Source: Alphaproteobacteria bacterium (GTDB taxonomy: Bacteria; Pseudomonadota; Alphaproteobacteria; UBA828). Taken from it: a stretch of 64,000 nt of DNA. This document shows, in pieces, positions 28,313-39,261 of the stretch. The translations under genes and the position numbers were made by a program. Where the stretch lies: positions 1 through 64,000 of the forward strand of contig JAJDUK010000064.1 of NCBI GenBank assembly GCA_022826665.1, written 5' to 3'. Below the pieces are notes generated by a model. It saw only the letters and a list, made by a program, of their open reading frames with translations. It did no database searches and was not told the origin of the DNA. Position 1 is the stretch's first letter. Each line of letters starts with the position of its first letter.

Positions 28313-29750
28313 CCTGATCCCCGAGGCGCCGGCAGACGTGGAGATCACGGGGCTCGCTTCGGATTCGCGCGACGTGCAACCCGGCTACCTGTTCGCGGCG
28401 CTGGTTGGCAGTCAGGCCCACGGGGCCGATTTCATTCCCGATGCCGTGGGGCGCGGCGCGGCCGCGGTGCTGGCGCCGGAAGGCACCGACCAGGCGCTCG
28501 CGCAAGGGATCGCCCTGGTGACCGACCCCAACCCGCGTCTCCGGCTCGCAGTCGCGGCAGCGCGTTACTTCGGCCCTCAACCGGAAGTCGTGGTCTGCGT
28601 CACCGGCACCAACGGCAAGACCTCGGTAGCGGATTTCACCCGCCAGATCTGGCGGGCCTCGGGCCGCAACGCTGCCTCCCTCGGGACCCTCGGCATCTGC
28701 ACGGAGGGCGAATGGCAGCCGCTCCGGCACACGACGCCGGACCCGATCGAGCTGCACCGCGTGCTCGCCGAGCTTGCGGAAGACGGCATCGACCATCTGG
28801 CGCTGGAAGCATCCAGTCATGGTCTCGCGCAGTACCGGCTGGATGGCGTCCGCGTCGCCGCGGCGGCGTTCACCAACGTCTCCCGCGACCACATGGACTA
28901 CCACCCGGACGCCGACGCCTACTTCGCCGCCAAGGCAGGCCTCTTCGAGCGGGTCATGGCGGCGGACGGGACCGCTGTGCTCAACGCCGATGACGAGCGC
29001 GTGGCAGGACTCACGGCGCGCTGCCGGGCGCGCGGACAAAGGGTGCTCACCTTCGGTACCGGCGAGGCGGACATTCGGCTCCTGGCGCGGCACGACACCG
29101 AGGCGGGGCAGCGGCTCAGCATCGCCGCCGCCGGCGCGGTGCACGAGGTCGCCCTGCCGCTCCCCGGTGCATTCCAGGCCCTGAACGCGCTCGCCGCTCT
29201 CGGCCTCGCGTTGGCGACCGGTGTGGACGCGGCGGACGCAATCCGAGCGCTCCACGGCATCGACGGCGTGCCGGGCAGGCTGCAACGGGTGGCGGGCCAT
29301 CCGGCCGGGGCCGCCGTCTTCGTCGACTACGCACACACGCCGGACGCGCTGGCCACGGCGCTCACCTCCGTGCGCCCGTTGGTTCCCGGCACGCTGGTGG
29401 TGGTCTTCGGCTGCGGCGGCGAGCGGGACGTCGGCAAGCGGCGCGAGATGGGCGAGATCGCCGCGCGTCTCGCCGATCGGGTCGTCGTCACCGACGACAA
29501 TCCTCGCCGCGAGGACCCGGCCTCGATCCGCCAGGCGATCCTCGACGCCTGCCCCGGTGCCGAGGAGATCGGCGACAGGGCGCGGGCCATCCGCACCGCC
29601 ATCGAAGGGCTGGGCGCGAACGACGGCTTGCTCATCGCTGGCAAGGGGCATGAACGGGAGCAGATCGTGGGCGAGCGCGCCATCGCGTTCGACGATGTCG
29701 GCGTCGCTCGCTGCGCCGTGGCCGGGATCGCCGGCGGGCGGGCGGCATGA
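28299..29750 (+). CDS. murE: UDP-MurNAc-L-Ala-D-Glu:meso-2,6-diaminopimelate ligase
   Basis: Adds the third amino acid of the stem peptide; 483 residues. The ATP-binding loop is TGTNGKTSV, and the carbamylated-lysine and family region is LEASSHGLAQYRLDG. The substrate-recognition motif DNPR (in VTDDNPRREDP) indicates meso-diaminopimelate, not lysine. This agrees with the presence of lysA, which acts on the same compound. It overlaps ftsI upstream and murF downstream. Confidence 0.95.
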   Translation: MRLTSLIPEAPADVEITGLASDSRDVQPGYLFAALVGSQAHGADFIPDAVGRGAAAVLAPEGTDQALAQGIALVTDPNPRLRLAVAAARYFGPQPEVVVCVTGTNGKTSVADFTRQIWRASGRNAASLGTLGICTEGEWQPLRHTTPDPIELHRVLAELAEDGIDHLALEASSHGLAQYRLDGVRVAAAAFTNVSRDHMDYHPDADAYFAAKAGLFERVMAADGTAVLNADDERVAGLTARCRARGQRVLTFGTGEADIRLLARHDTEAGQRLSIAAAGAVHEVALPLPGAFQALNALAALGLALATGVDAADAIRALHGIDGVPGRLQRVAGHPAGAAVFVDYAHTPDALATALTSVRPLVPGTLVVVFGCGGERDVGKRREMGEIAARLADRVVVTDDNPRREDPASIRQAILDACPGAEEIGDRARAIRTAIEGLGANDGLLIAGKGHEREQIVGERAIAFDDVGVARCAVAGIAGGRAA

Positions 29751-31177
29751 GCCGGCCCCTCCATAACGTCCCGCTGTGGACCTCGGCGGAGGCTGCCGCC
29801 GCCACCGGCGGTCAGGCGCCCGAGCCCTGGAGCGCGACCGGCGTCTCCATCGACAGCCGCAGCGTCGAGGCGGGCGATCTGTTCGTTGCCCTCGCCGGCC
29901 CCAACCATGACGGCCATGACTTCGTGCAGGCGGCGTTCGAGCGTGCGGCGGCGGCGGCGATGGTGAGCCGCCCGCCGGAGGCGCAGCCCGAGGGCGCGCC
30001 GCTGCTGCTGGTCGTGGATACCTACGACGGGCTTCGCACCCTGGCCGCCTGTGCGCGGGAGCGGAGCACGGCCCACGTCGTCGCGATCACCGGCAGCGTG
30101 GGCAAGACCGGGACCAAGGAGCTGCTGGCCGGCGCGCTCGCAGGCTGTGGCCCCACGCTCGCGAGCGCGGGCAACCTCAACAACCATATCGGCGCCCCTC
30201 TCAGCCTCGCCCGGCTACCGCAGAGCGCCGCCTACGGCGTGTTCGAGCTGGGCATGAACCACGCGGGCGAGATCGCCCCGCTCTCGCGCCTGGTTCGTCC
30301 GCACACCGCACTGATCACCACCATCGCACCCGCCCATACCGAGGCGTTCCCCAGCCTCGATGCCGTCGCCGACGCCAAAGCCGAGATCTTCGAGGGCCTT
30401 GAGCCCGGCGGCACCGCCGTACTGAACCGGGACAACACTTATTTCGAGCGGTTGGCCACTGCGGCGTGCACCGCCGGTGCGGGAAGCATCGTGTCGTTCG
30501 GTGAGAGCGCCGATGCCGATGCGCGTCTCCTCGCCTGGCACCCCGCTGCCTCCGGCGGCATCGTGACCGCAACGATTGACGGGGACGAGATCGACTACGA
30601 GATCGCCTTCTCCGGCCGGCACTGGGCGTTGAACAGCGTGGCGGTGCTGGCCTGCGTCCAGGCTGCCGGCGCGTCGGTGAAGCAAGCTGCCCTCTCATTG
30701 CGCACGGTCGCGCCCGTGGCGGGCCGGGGCGTGCGCCACTGTCTCCCGGTCCAGGGTGGCGCCTACGAGCTGATCGACGAGAGCTACAACGCGAGCCCGG
30801 CGGCTGTGCGCGCCGCGATCGCGACGCTCGCCGAGACGACCCCGTCCACCTCCGGCGGCAGGCGGATCGCGGTCCTCGGCGACATGCTCGAGCTCGGTGA
30901 TGAGGGGCCGCGCTGGCACGCCGAACTCGCCGACGACCTGGAAGCGGCGGCAATCGACCTCGTCTTCACCGCAGGCCCGTTGATGGCCCACCTCCACCGC
31001 GCCCTGGACGCCGCCCGCCGCGGCGCCCACGCGCCCGAGTCCGAAAGCCTGACCGACATCCTGCGCGCGGAAATCCGTGCCGGCGACGTGGTGCTGGTCA
31101 AGGGCTCGCTCGGCAGTCGCATGGGGCCGATCGTGCGGCGTCTCGTCGCCGACGCGTCGGCCGCTCGCCGGCCATGA
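29747..31177 (+). CDS. murF: UDP-MurNAc-tripeptide:D-alanyl-D-alanine ligase
   Basis: Joins D-Ala-D-Ala to the tripeptide precursor; 476 residues. It has the N-terminal SIDSRSVEAGDLFVALAG, the P-loop ITGSVGKTGTKELL, NNHIGAPLSLARL, and FELGMNHAGEI. The C-terminal domain contains ESYNASPAAVRAAI. The start overlaps the murE stop. It pairs with the Ddl enzyme encoded 8 kb downstream, which supplies the dipeptide. Confidence 0.94.
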   Translation: MSRPLHNVPLWTSAEAAAATGGQAPEPWSATGVSIDSRSVEAGDLFVALAGPNHDGHDFVQAAFERAAAAAMVSRPPEAQPEGAPLLLVVDTYDGLRTLAACARERSTAHVVAITGSVGKTGTKELLAGALAGCGPTLASAGNLNNHIGAPLSLARLPQSAAYGVFELGMNHAGEIAPLSRLVRPHTALITTIAPAHTEAFPSLDAVADAKAEIFEGLEPGGTAVLNRDNTYFERLATAACTAGAGSIVSFGESADADARLLAWHPAASGGIVTATIDGDEIDYEIAFSGRHWALNSVAVLACVQAAGASVKQAALSLRTVAPVAGRGVRHCLPVQGGAYELIDESYNASPAAVRAAIATLAETTPSTSGGRRIAVLGDMLELGDEGPRWHAELADDLEAAAIDLVFTAGPLMAHLHRALDAARRGAHAPESESLTDILRAEIRAGDVVLVKGSLGSRMGPIVRRLVADASAARRP

Positions 31178-31198
31178 CGGGGAAAGGCGCGCCGAGCG

Positions 31199-32284
31199 AT
31201 GTTCTTCAACCTGCTGTATCCGCTCTCGGACTCGATCGGCATCTTCAACGTTTTCCAATACCTGACGTTCCGCACCGGCGCGGCGGTTCTCACCTCTTTG
31301 CTCATCAGCTTCGCCTTCGGTCCGCCGCTGATCCGCATGCTGCGCGCGCGTCAGGAACACGGGCAGCCGATCCGGAGCGACGGGCCGGAGAGCCACGCGG
31401 CCAAGGCGGGGACGCCCACCATGGGCGGAGTGATCATTCTCCTCGCCGTCACGGTCTCGACACTGCTCTGGGCCGACATGACCAATCCGCTCATCTGGGT
31501 GCTGCTGGTGGTCACGATCGGCTTCGGTGCCATCGGCTTCACCGACGACGCGATGAAGCTGCTGAACCGCAGCCATCGCGGCCTGAACATGCGCATCAAG
31601 GTTGCGGCCGAGCTGGTGCTCGCGGTGGGGGCCGTCTTCTGGGTCACGATGATCCTGGAGGCGCCGCTCGATCACGGGCTCGCGCTGCCGTTCGTCAAGT
31701 CGGTCCTGCTCGACATCGGTTGGTTCACGGTGCCCTTCGCCGCCTTCGTGGTCATTGGCTCGTCCAATGCCGTCAACCTGACCGACGGCCTCGACGGTCT
31801 CGCAATCGTGCCGATCATGATTGCCGCCGCCTGCTTCGCGCTGATCGCCTACGTGGTGGGCAATACCGTGTTCACGGAATACCTCCAGGTCCACCACGTG
31901 CCCGGCACCGGCGAGCTTTCGGTCTTCTGTGGCGCCCTGGTCGGCGCGGGGCTGGGCTTCCTCTGGTTCAACGCGCCGCCGGCGATGGTTTTCATGGGCG
32001 ACACCGGCTCGCTCTCCACCGGTGCGGCGCTCGGCATCATCGCGGTCATGACCAAGCACGAGATCGTGCTCGCCATCGTGGGGGGCTTGTTCGTGCTGGA
32101 GGCGGTGTCGGTGATCGTGCAGGTCGCCTCGTTCAAGCTCCTGGGACGGCGGGTCTTCGCGATGGCGCCTCTGCACCATCACTTCGAGCAGAAGGGGGTC
32201 GCGGAGCCCACCATCGTTATCCGCTTCTGGGTGATCGCCGTGATCCTCGCCCTGATCGGGCTCTCGACGCTGAAGCTGAGGTAA
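31199..32284 (+). CDS. mraY: Phospho-N-acetylmuramoyl-pentapeptide transferase
   Basis: The integral inner-membrane enzyme that makes lipid I from UDP-MurNAc-pentapeptide and undecaprenyl phosphate; 361 residues with ten membrane helices. Conserved cytosolic residues are in [38 protein letters not shown] and HHHFEQKG. There is a 21-bp gap after murF and a 4-bp gap before murD. Confidence 0.96.
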   Translation: MFFNLLYPLSDSIGIFNVFQYLTFRTGAAVLTSLLISFAFGPPLIRMLRARQEHGQPIRSDGPESHAAKAGTPTMGGVIILLAVTVSTLLWADMTNPLIWVLLVVTIGFGAIGFTDDAMKLLNRSHRGLNMRIKVAAELVLAVGAVFWVTMILEAPLDHGLALPFVKSVLLDIGWFTVPFAAFVVIGSSNAVNLTDGLDGLAIVPIMIAAACFALIAYVVGNTVFTEYLQVHHVPGTGELSVFCGALVGAGLGFLWFNAPPAMVFMGDTGSLSTGAALGIIAVMTKHEIVLAIVGGLFVLEAVSVIVQVASFKLLGRRVFAMAPLHHHFEQKGVAEPTIVIRFWVIAVILALIGLSTLKLR

Positions 32285-32288
32285 GCCG

Positions 32289-33668
32289 GTGATTCGGGTC
32301 CCGCTCTATCGCAATCGCACGGTCGCCGTGCTCGGGCTTGCGCGCTCCGGCCTCGCCGCGGCGCGGGCGCTCAGTGCCGGCGGTGCTCGCGTGCTCTGCT
32401 GGGACGATGCGCCGGATACGCGGGCGGCGGCGCGCGATCAGGGCTTCGAGGTCCGCCCCGCCGGGCCCGAGGACGGGATCGCAGCCCTGGTGCCGAGCCC
32501 CGGCGTCCCGCTTTCACACCCGATGATCGCTGCCGCGCATGACGCCGGCGTCGAGGTGATCGGCGATATCGAGCTTTTGTGGCGCATACTGCCGGAGCCC
32601 CGCTACATTGCCGTCACCGGCACCAACGGCAAGTCGACGACGACGGCGCTCATCGGCCACCTGCTGCATTCGGCCGGGGCCCGCCACATCCGCGTCGGCG
32701 GCAATCTGGGGACGCCGGCGCTCGATCTGACGCCGGTGCCGGGCGAGGGGACCATCGTCCTGGAGCTCTCCTCCTATCAGCTCGACCTCACCGTCGAGGC
32801 GACCTTCGACGTCGCCGTGTTGCTCAACGTTGCCCCCGACCATCTCGAACGTCACGGCACCATGGCGGCCTACGTCGACGCAAAGCGCCAGGTCTTCCGT
32901 CCCGGCCGGCTCGGAACCGCCGTCGTCGGCATGGACGATCCGATTTCGCGCAGCATCGGCGACGCGCTCGTGGCGCGAGACCAGCTCCAGGTGGTGCCGG
33001 TGACCGTGGGAGCCAGGTCGCGCGAGGGCGTTTCCGTTGTGGAAGGCCTCCTTCACGAGGACGGCGAGCCGGTCTGCGACCTCACGCACGCGAGGGCGCT
33101 GCCCGGCAGGCACAACTGGCAGAACGCGGCAGCGGCTTACGCGGCGGCGCGCGCCTGTGGGCTCGCACCCGAGAGTCTGGTGCCGGCGCTTCTCGATTTC
33201 CCCGGCTTGCCCCACCGCATGGAGAAGATCGGCAGCGTCAGCGGCATCCCGGTCATCAACGACAGCAAGGCCACGAACGCCGAAGCAGCGGCGCGGGCCA
33301 TCGCCTGCTTCGATAACGTCTACTGGATCGCCGGCGGGCGGCCCAAGGAGGGCGGGCTCGACGCCATCGCGCCTCTCTTCTCCCATATCGCCCATGCCTT
33401 CCTCATCGGCGAGGCGGAAGACGGCTTCGCCGCCACGCTCGAAGGCCAGCTGCCGGTGACCCGCTGCGGCACGCTTGACCGTGCAGTGGCGGCCGCCCTC
33501 GATGCCGCGTGCAGCAACGGGCGCTCGGGCACCGTGGTGCTGTTTTCGCCCGCCTGTGCGTCGTTCGACCAGTTTCGCGATTTCGAGCAGCGTGGCGATC
33601 GGTTCCGGGCGCTGGTTCCCGTCGAGCCGCCCGCCGCGTCGGAGGAGGCTGCGCCGTGGACCAGGTGA
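32289..33668 (+). CDS. murD: UDP-MurNAc-L-alanine:D-glutamate ligase
   Basis: Adds D-Glu to UDP-MurNAc-L-Ala; 459 residues from a GTG start. It shows the Rossmann opening VLGLARSGLAAARAL, the ATP loop VTGTNGKSTTTALIG, ELSSYQLD and NVAPDHLERHGTM. The C-terminal domain has NDSKATNAEAAARAI. It overlaps ftsW by 13 bp. Confidence 0.95.
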   Translation: MIRVPLYRNRTVAVLGLARSGLAAARALSAGGARVLCWDDAPDTRAAARDQGFEVRPAGPEDGIAALVPSPGVPLSHPMIAAAHDAGVEVIGDIELLWRILPEPRYIAVTGTNGKSTTTALIGHLLHSAGARHIRVGGNLGTPALDLTPVPGEGTIVLELSSYQLDLTVEATFDVAVLLNVAPDHLERHGTMAAYVDAKRQVFRPGRLGTAVVGMDDPISRSIGDALVARDQLQVVPVTVGARSREGVSVVEGLLHEDGEPVCDLTHARALPGRHNWQNAAAAYAAARACGLAPESLVPALLDFPGLPHRMEKIGSVSGIPVINDSKATNAEAAARAIACFDNVYWIAGGRPKEGGLDAIAPLFSHIAHAFLIGEAEDGFAATLEGQLPVTRCGTLDRAVAAALDAACSNGRSGTVVLFSPACASFDQFRDFEQRGDRFRALVPVEPPAASEEAAPWTR

Positions 33669-34792
33669 CGCCCTTCTCCCGCACGGATACCAGCGTCGTC
33701 GGCCGCTGGTGGTGGACAGTCGACCGCTGGATGCTGACGGCCGTCCTGCTGCTCATGCTGCTGGGCGCGGCCCTGGCGCTGGCCTCGAGCCCCGCGGCGG
33801 CCGAGCGGATCGGCCTCGACCCGTTCCACTTCGCCCGGCAGCAGCTGCTCTTCCTGCCGGTTGCGCTGGTCGTGATGATCGCCGTCTCGCTGCTCTCCCG
33901 CACTGGCGTTCAGCGCATCGGCACCACCGGCACCGTGCTTGGCATCGCTCTGCTCGCGCTCACCCTCATGGTCGGCGTGGAGTTGAACGGCGCGCAGCGC
34001 TGGCTGTCGCTGGGCGGCTTCCATCTGCAGCCGTCGGAGTTCGTGAAACCCTGCCTCGCGGTGTTCCTGGCCGCAGTCCTGACGCGGCCGCGGGACGACA
34101 AGCTGCCCTACGGCATGCTTCTGGCTTCGCTGCCCGTGGTAGTCGCGGCGCTCCTCCTCGTCCTGCAGCCCGATATCGGGATGGCGGTGACGGTGGCCGC
34201 CGTCTGGTTCGTGCAGATGTTCGTGGTCGGCATGCCGATCGTCCTTGCCGTGTTGGGCGGGGTGGCGACGGCAGGCGGCCTCGTGTTCGCCTATCACAAC
34301 CTGACGCACGTCAAGGCGCGCATCGACCAGTTCATCGACCCCACGACCGGCGACACCTATCAGGTCGACACCTCGCTCCGTGCCTTCGAGGCCGGCGGGC
34401 TCTTCGGTCGGGGGCCCGGCGAGGGGGTCGTCAAGCACGTGCTGCCCGATGCCCACACCGACTTCATCTTCGCCGTTGCCGCCGAGGAGTTCGGCGTCAT
34501 CGCCTGCATCGTGATCATCGGGCTGTTCGGCTTCATCGTCGTCCGCGGCTTCGCCCGCGCCATGCGCGGGCGCGACCTGTTCGCGGTGGTCGCGGTCTCC
34601 GGCCTGCTCGCCCAATTCGGCTTTCAGGCCCTGATCAATATGGGAGTCGCCATCAGGCTCCTGCCCGCCAAGGGGATGACCCTTCCGTTCCTGAGCTACG
34701 GAGGCTCGTCGGCGATGGCGACGGCCATCGGCCTCGGGATGGTGCTCGCGCTGACCCGCGAGCGGTGGAGTGATGAAGGATACGAACTTTGA
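33656..34792 (+). CDS. ftsW: Peptidoglycan glycosyltransferase FtsW
   Basis: A SEDS-family polymerase for septal glycan strands, 378 residues with about ten membrane helices. Signature segments are LNGAQRWLSLGGFHLQPSEF, the extracellular loop with QVDTSLRAFEAGGLFGRGPG, and AEEFGVIACI. The acid residue needed by SEDS enzymes lies within DAHTDFIFAVAAEE. It starts with a GTG inside murD, with GGAGGAGG upstream. It works with FtsI. Confidence 0.94.
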   Translation: MDQVTPFSRTDTSVVGRWWWTVDRWMLTAVLLLMLLGAALALASSPAAAERIGLDPFHFARQQLLFLPVALVVMIAVSLLSRTGVQRIGTTGTVLGIALLALTLMVGVELNGAQRWLSLGGFHLQPSEFVKPCLAVFLAAVLTRPRDDKLPYGMLLASLPVVVAALLLVLQPDIGMAVTVAAVWFVQMFVVGMPIVLAVLGGVATAGGLVFAYHNLTHVKARIDQFIDPTTGDTYQVDTSLRAFEAGGLFGRGPGEGVVKHVLPDAHTDFIFAVAAEEFGVIACIVIIGLFGFIVVRGFARAMRGRDLFAVVAVSGLLAQFGFQALINMGVAIRLLPAKGMTLPFLSYGGSSAMATAIGLGMVLALTRERWSDEGYEL

Positions 34793-35943
34793 GAACGCCT
34801 GCGCCCAACCCTCCCATTCTCCTCGCAGCAGGCGGAACTGGCGGCCACGTGTTCCCGGCGGAAGCTCTCGCGGTGGAACTGGAGGCACGTGGCCGTCGTC
34901 TTGTTCTTATGACGGATCGGAGGGGCGTCGCCTTCGGCGACGTTCTCGGGCGCATCGAACGCCACGCCATCGCGGCCCGCAGCCCAAGCGTGCGCGGACC
35001 CCTGGCACGCGCCATCGCCGTGCTCGGGCTCGCGCGAGCAGTCATGCAGGCGGTGCGCGTGCTGCGCCGGATTCGGCCGGCTGCCGCCGTAGGCTTCGGC
35101 GGCTACCCGTCGGTGCCGCCGCTGGTGGCGAGCGGGCGGCTCGGCATTCCAAGCGTGCTGCACGAGCAGAATGCGGTGCTGGGCCGGGCCAACCGGATGC
35201 TGGCGCGCCGCGCCTCGGCCATCGCCACCTCGTTCCCCGAGACCGCGCGCATCCCCCGCAACCGGGCAGCCCTCGTCACCCACGTGGGCAACCCGGTTCG
35301 CGCTGCCATCGCGGCGCTGCGCGGGGCGGACTACGACCCGCCCGCGCCGGGCGGGCCATTCCGGCTGCTGGTCACGGGCGGGAGTCAGGGCGCGCGCATC
35401 TTCGCGGAGGTGGTGCCGGCCGCCATCGCGGCGCTGCCGCAGGCTTTGCGCGAGCGAATTGAGATCAGCCAGCAGTGCCGCCCCGAGGACCTCGCCGACG
35501 TTGAGCGTGCCTACGCTGAGGCAGGGGTGGAGGCGAGGCTCGCGCCCTTCTTCGACGATATCCCGGCGCGTCTCGGCGAATCCCACCTCGTGATCTGTCG
35601 GGCGGGTGCGTCGACCATCGCAGAGCTCGCGGCGGCGGGACGCCCGGCGATCCTGGTGCCGCTGCCGATCGCTGCCGACGACCACCAGAGTGCGAACGGC
35701 CGCGCCCTGGTCGCGGCCGGCGCGGCAACCATGATCGCGCAAAAGGAGTTCACGGCCGAGCGGCTGGCTCTGGAGCTCACGATGCTGATCGGCGAGCCCG
35801 CGCAGCTGGTGCAGCAGGCCGCCGCCGCGGCAAACTTCGCGCGGCCCGATGCGGCGCACGCGCTGGCGGATCTCATCGAGGGACTGATCAACGGGTCACT
35901 CCCAGGACATCCGGTGCCCGAGCACGCGGGGGGCACGGCATGA
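34789..35943 (+). CDS. murG: UDP-GlcNAc:lipid I N-acetylglucosaminyltransferase
   Basis: Converts lipid I to lipid II on the cytosolic face; 384 residues. It has the [13 protein letters not shown] loop, [37 protein letters not shown] and the donor-binding [20 protein letters not shown]. The start is a TTG overlapping the ftsW stop (TTGA), an unusual start supported by the immediate family match [19 protein letters not shown]. Confidence 0.95.
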   Translation: MRTPAPNPPILLAAGGTGGHVFPAEALAVELEARGRRLVLMTDRRGVAFGDVLGRIERHAIAARSPSVRGPLARAIAVLGLARAVMQAVRVLRRIRPAAAVGFGGYPSVPPLVASGRLGIPSVLHEQNAVLGRANRMLARRASAIATSFPETARIPRNRAALVTHVGNPVRAAIAALRGADYDPPAPGGPFRLLVTGGSQGARIFAEVVPAAIAALPQALRERIEISQQCRPEDLADVERAYAEAGVEARLAPFFDDIPARLGESHLVICRAGASTIAELAAAGRPAILVPLPIAADDHQSANGRALVAAGAATMIAQKEFTAERLALELTMLIGEPAQLVQQAAAAANFARPDAAHALADLIEGLINGSLPGHPVPEHAGGTA

Positions 35944-37385
35944 AGGCGATGCCCTTCGCCATCGGCACGATTCATTTCGTCGGCATCGGCGGGATCGGAA
36001 TGAGCGGCATCGCCGAGGTCATGCACAACCTCGGTTACCGTATCCAGGGCAGCGACATTGCCGAGAGCGCGACGGTGCGCCGCCTGCGTGGACTGGGAAT
36101 CCCGATTGCTCGCGGCCACGGCGCCGAAACCATCGGCGACGTAGCGGTGGTGGTCGTCTCCTCGGCCATCGGCGAGGACAACGTCGAGGTCGTGGCTGCG
36201 CGCGAGCGCCACATTCCCGTCGTGCGCCGGGCCGAGATGCTCGCCGAGCTGATGCGCCTCAAGTGGTCGGTGGCGGTTGCCGGCACCCACGGCAAGACGA
36301 CCACGACCTCCATCATCGCGGCTATGCTCGATAGCGCCGGGTTCGATCCGACCGTCATCAACGGCGGCATCATCAACGCCTACGGCACCAACGCGCGGCT
36401 CGGCGAAGGCGAGTGGATGGTGGTCGAGGCCGACGAATCCGACGGCAGCTTCGTCAAGCTGCCGGCCATCGCCGCCGTCATCACCAACATCGACCGCGAG
36501 CACATGGAGTTCTACGGCGACTTCGATGCCGTGCGCTGGGCCTACCAGTCCTTTGTCGAGAACATCCCATTCTACGGCGTCGCCGCGCTCTGCATCGACC
36601 ATCCCGAGGTGCAGGCCCTGATCGGACGCATCGAGGACCGGCGCACCGTGACGTACGGCATGAGCCCTCAGGCCGAGGTGCGGGCGGTCAACGTCGCGGG
36701 CGACCCGCTGGGCTCGAGCTTCGACGTCGTCATCTCCGGTTATGTCCACGAGCGCCACGGCACCATGGAGGGCGTGCGGCTGCCGATGCTCGGCGCGCAC
36801 AATGTGCAGAACGCGCTTGCGGCGATCGCCATCGGCCGCGAGATGGGCTTCTCCGACACCGTGATCCGCCGCGCGCTCGCGGATTTCAAGGGCGTCGAGC
36901 GCCGCTTCACCAAGGTCGGCGTCGTCGGCGGGGTCACGGTGATCGACGACTACGGACACCACCCGGTCGAGATCGCGGCCGTCCTCGGCGCCGCCCGCAG
37001 CGCTTACAACCGACGGATCGTCGCCGTCGTGCAGCCCCACCGCTATACCCGCCTGCGCGACCTGTTCGAGGAATTCTGCTCCTGCTTCAACGACGCCGAC
37101 ACGGTGGTCGTTGCCGACGTTCATCCCGCCGGCGAGGAGCCTATCGAGGGGATTGACCGCGAGGCGCTGGTCGAGGGCCTCTGGCGCCACGGCCATCGTC
37201 ACGTGCTGCCGCTGGAGGCGCCCGACGCCCTGCCGGCACTGATCGACACTCTGGTGGAGCCCGGCGACCTCGTTGTCTGCCTGGGCGCCGGCAGCATTAC
37301 CCACTGGGCACGGGCGCTCCCCGAGGCTCTGGAAGAGCTACAGGGCGGCGCGCAGGCGGCGAGCCCGGCGGGGCAGACATCATGA
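35940..37385 (+). CDS. murC: UDP-N-acetylmuramate:L-alanine ligase
   Basis: First ligase of the stem peptide, 481 residues. It has [17 protein letters not shown], the ATP loop [37 protein letters not shown], and the C-terminal [15 protein letters not shown]. It overlaps murG and murB by four bases each. Confidence 0.95.
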   Translation: MKAMPFAIGTIHFVGIGGIGMSGIAEVMHNLGYRIQGSDIAESATVRRLRGLGIPIARGHGAETIGDVAVVVVSSAIGEDNVEVVAARERHIPVVRRAEMLAELMRLKWSVAVAGTHGKTTTTSIIAAMLDSAGFDPTVINGGIINAYGTNARLGEGEWMVVEADESDGSFVKLPAIAAVITNIDREHMEFYGDFDAVRWAYQSFVENIPFYGVAALCIDHPEVQALIGRIEDRRTVTYGMSPQAEVRAVNVAGDPLGSSFDVVISGYVHERHGTMEGVRLPMLGAHNVQNALAAIAIGREMGFSDTVIRRALADFKGVERRFTKVGVVGGVTVIDDYGHHPVEIAAVLGAARSAYNRRIVAVVQPHRYTRLRDLFEEFCSCFNDADTVVVADVHPAGEEPIEGIDREALVEGLWRHGHRHVLPLEAPDALPALIDTLVEPGDLVVCLGAGSITHWARALPEALEELQGGAQAASPAGQTS

Positions 37386-38344
37386 TCGCGCGCTCCAAGA
37401 TGGCGGACTGGATCGAACGGCTGCCTGCGGTACGGGGTCGCTACGCCATTGACGTCGACCTCTCCCGCACCGTCTGGTTCCGCGCCGGCGGCCGTGCGGA
37501 CGTCGTGTATCGACCGGCGGATATCGACGACCTGGCGCACTTCCTCGCAACCCGGCCCGCCGAGGTGCCGGTGACGGTGGTCGGCCTCGGCTCCAACGTG
37601 CTGGTGCGCGACGGCGGCGTGGAAGGCGTCGTCATCCGTCTGCGCCAAGGCTTTCGCGATACGAGCATCCGTTGGGAAGGCGAGCGCGCGCTGGTCGACG
37701 TTGGCGCCGGCGCTCTCGACATGAACGTCGCCCGCTACTGCCGCGACCAGGGGGTGGACGGACTGGCCTTCCTGAGCGGTATCCCCGGCACCGTCGGCGG
37801 CGCGCTCCGCATGAATGCCGGCGCCTACGGGTACGAGATGGCGGATGTCCTCGTCGAGGCGAAGGCGCTGGACGGTGGCGGCGCCCTGCACGTGCTCACG
37901 CCGGATGAGATGGGCTTTTCCTACCGCCACTCGGCGGTGCCGGAGGATTGGATCTTCGTCTCTGCGGTGCTGGCCGGGCGGCGCGGTGAGCCCGCCACCA
38001 TCGCCCGCCACATGGAAGAGATCAATGCCCAGCGCGAGGCGAGCCAGCCGATCCGCGCGCGCACCGGCGGCAGCACCTTCACCAACCCCGCGGGGCATTC
38101 GGCCTGGGAACTGATCGACGAGGCCGGCTGCCGCGGGCTCACGCGCGGCGGCGCACAAATCTCGGAGCAGCACTGCAACTTCATCGTCAACGCCGGCGGC
38201 GCGACGGCCTCGGACATCGAGGGGCTGGGCGAGGAGGTCCGCCGCCGGGTCGAGGAGAAGACCGGCCTCTCGCTGCAGTGGGAAATCCGCAGGATCGGCC
38301 GCCACGGCCGCTGGCCGCAGGACGGCGGGGAGAAGGCGGAATGA
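37382..38344 (+). CDS. murB: UDP-N-acetylenolpyruvoylglucosamine reductase
   Basis: FAD enzyme that reduces enolpyruvyl-UDP-GlcNAc to UDP-MurNAc; 320 residues. It has [40 protein letters not shown], the FAD-binding [28 protein letters not shown] and [20 protein letters not shown]. This is the type II (shorter) form usual in alphaproteobacteria. Confidence 0.95.
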   Translation: MIARSKMADWIERLPAVRGRYAIDVDLSRTVWFRAGGRADVVYRPADIDDLAHFLATRPAEVPVTVVGLGSNVLVRDGGVEGVVIRLRQGFRDTSIRWEGERALVDVGAGALDMNVARYCRDQGVDGLAFLSGIPGTVGGALRMNAGAYGYEMADVLVEAKALDGGGALHVLTPDEMGFSYRHSAVPEDWIFVSAVLAGRRGEPATIARHMEEINAQREASQPIRARTGGSTFTNPAGHSAWELIDEAGCRGLTRGGAQISEQHCNFIVNAGGATASDIEGLGEEVRRRVEEKTGLSLQWEIRRIGRHGRWPQDGGEKAE

Positions 38345-39261
38345 GCGCCGCAGGCAAGCACGTCGCCGTGCTGATGGGCGGGTGGTCCGCCGAGCGCGAG
38401 GTGTCGCTGGTTTCCGGCGCCGCCGTGGAGCGTGCGCTTTCCGGGAGCGGCTATCGCGTCACCGGTATAGACGTGACGCGCGGCCTGCCGACGACGCTGG
38501 CGGAGGTCCGGCCGGACGTCGTGTTCAACGCCCTGCACGGCTCCATCGGCGAAGACGGCTGCGTCCAGGGTCTGCTCGAGGTCATGGGCCTGCCCTACAC
38601 CCACTCGGGCGTGCTGGCTTCGGCTCTGGCGATGGACAAGCCCGCGGCGAAGCGGCTCTTCGCCGGTGCCGGGCTCACCTGCCCCGAGGGCCAGGTGATG
38701 TGCCGCGCCGATATCGCCGCCGGTGCCGCAGGCGAGCCCCCCTACGTGATCAAGCCGCTCGACCAGGGCTCCAGCGTGGGCGTCCACCTGGTCTTCAGCG
38801 GCGACAACGCGGCGCTCCCCAACGGCGACTGGCCCTACGGCGAGCAGGTGCTGGTCGAGCGCTACATCCCCGGTCGCGAGATCCAGGTCGCAGTGATGGG
38901 AGAGCGCGCTTTGGGCGCCATCGAGATCAGGCCGAAGGGGCGCTTCTACGACTACGAAGCGAAATATACCGAAGGCTATGCCGACCACCACATGCCAGCG
39001 CCCATTCACCCGGATGCTTACGCCGAGGTGCTGAAGATCGCGCTCACCGCCCACCGGGCGCTCGGCTGCCGCGGCGTGACCCGCGCCGACCTGCGCTACG
39101 ACGACACGGCCGGCGAGCCGGGACAGTTCTATCTGCTGGAAATCAACACCCAGCCGGGCATGACGCCGCTCTCGCTCGTGCCCGAAATCGCCGCCGACGT
39201 CGGCATCAGCTTCGAAGAGCTCGTCTGTTGGCTCGTGGAGAACGCCGCATGCGACAGCTGA
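38341..39261 (+). CDS. ddl: D-alanine:D-alanine ligase
   Basis: ATP-grasp enzyme of 306 residues making D-Ala-D-Ala. It has VLMGGWSAEREVSLVSG, ALHGSIGEDGCVQGLLE, YTHSGVLASALAMDK, IKPLDQGSSVGV and the C-terminal metal-binding region LEINTQPGMTPLSLVPE. The start overlaps the murB stop (ATGA) and its end overlaps ftsQ by 13 bp. Confidence 0.95.
   Translation: MSAAGKHVAVLMGGWSAEREVSLVSGAAVERALSGSGYRVTGIDVTRGLPTTLAEVRPDVVFNALHGSIGEDGCVQGLLEVMGLPYTHSGVLASALAMDKPAAKRLFAGAGLTCPEGQVMCRADIAAGAAGEPPYVIKPLDQGSSVGVHLVFSGDNAALPNGDWPYGEQVLVERYIPGREIQVAVMGERALGAIEIRPKGRFYDYEAKYTEGYADHHMPAPIHPDAYAEVLKIALTAHRALGCRGVTRADLRYDDTAGEPGQFYLLEINTQPGMTPLSLVPEIAADVGISFEELVCWLVENAACDS

Noticed and set aside
38382-39248. 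Upstream extension of the ftsQ frame through ddl
   Set aside because: This frame is Arg/Gly-rich shadow sequence; ddl is a certain gene in the other frame and FtsQ begins at MRQLSLFG.
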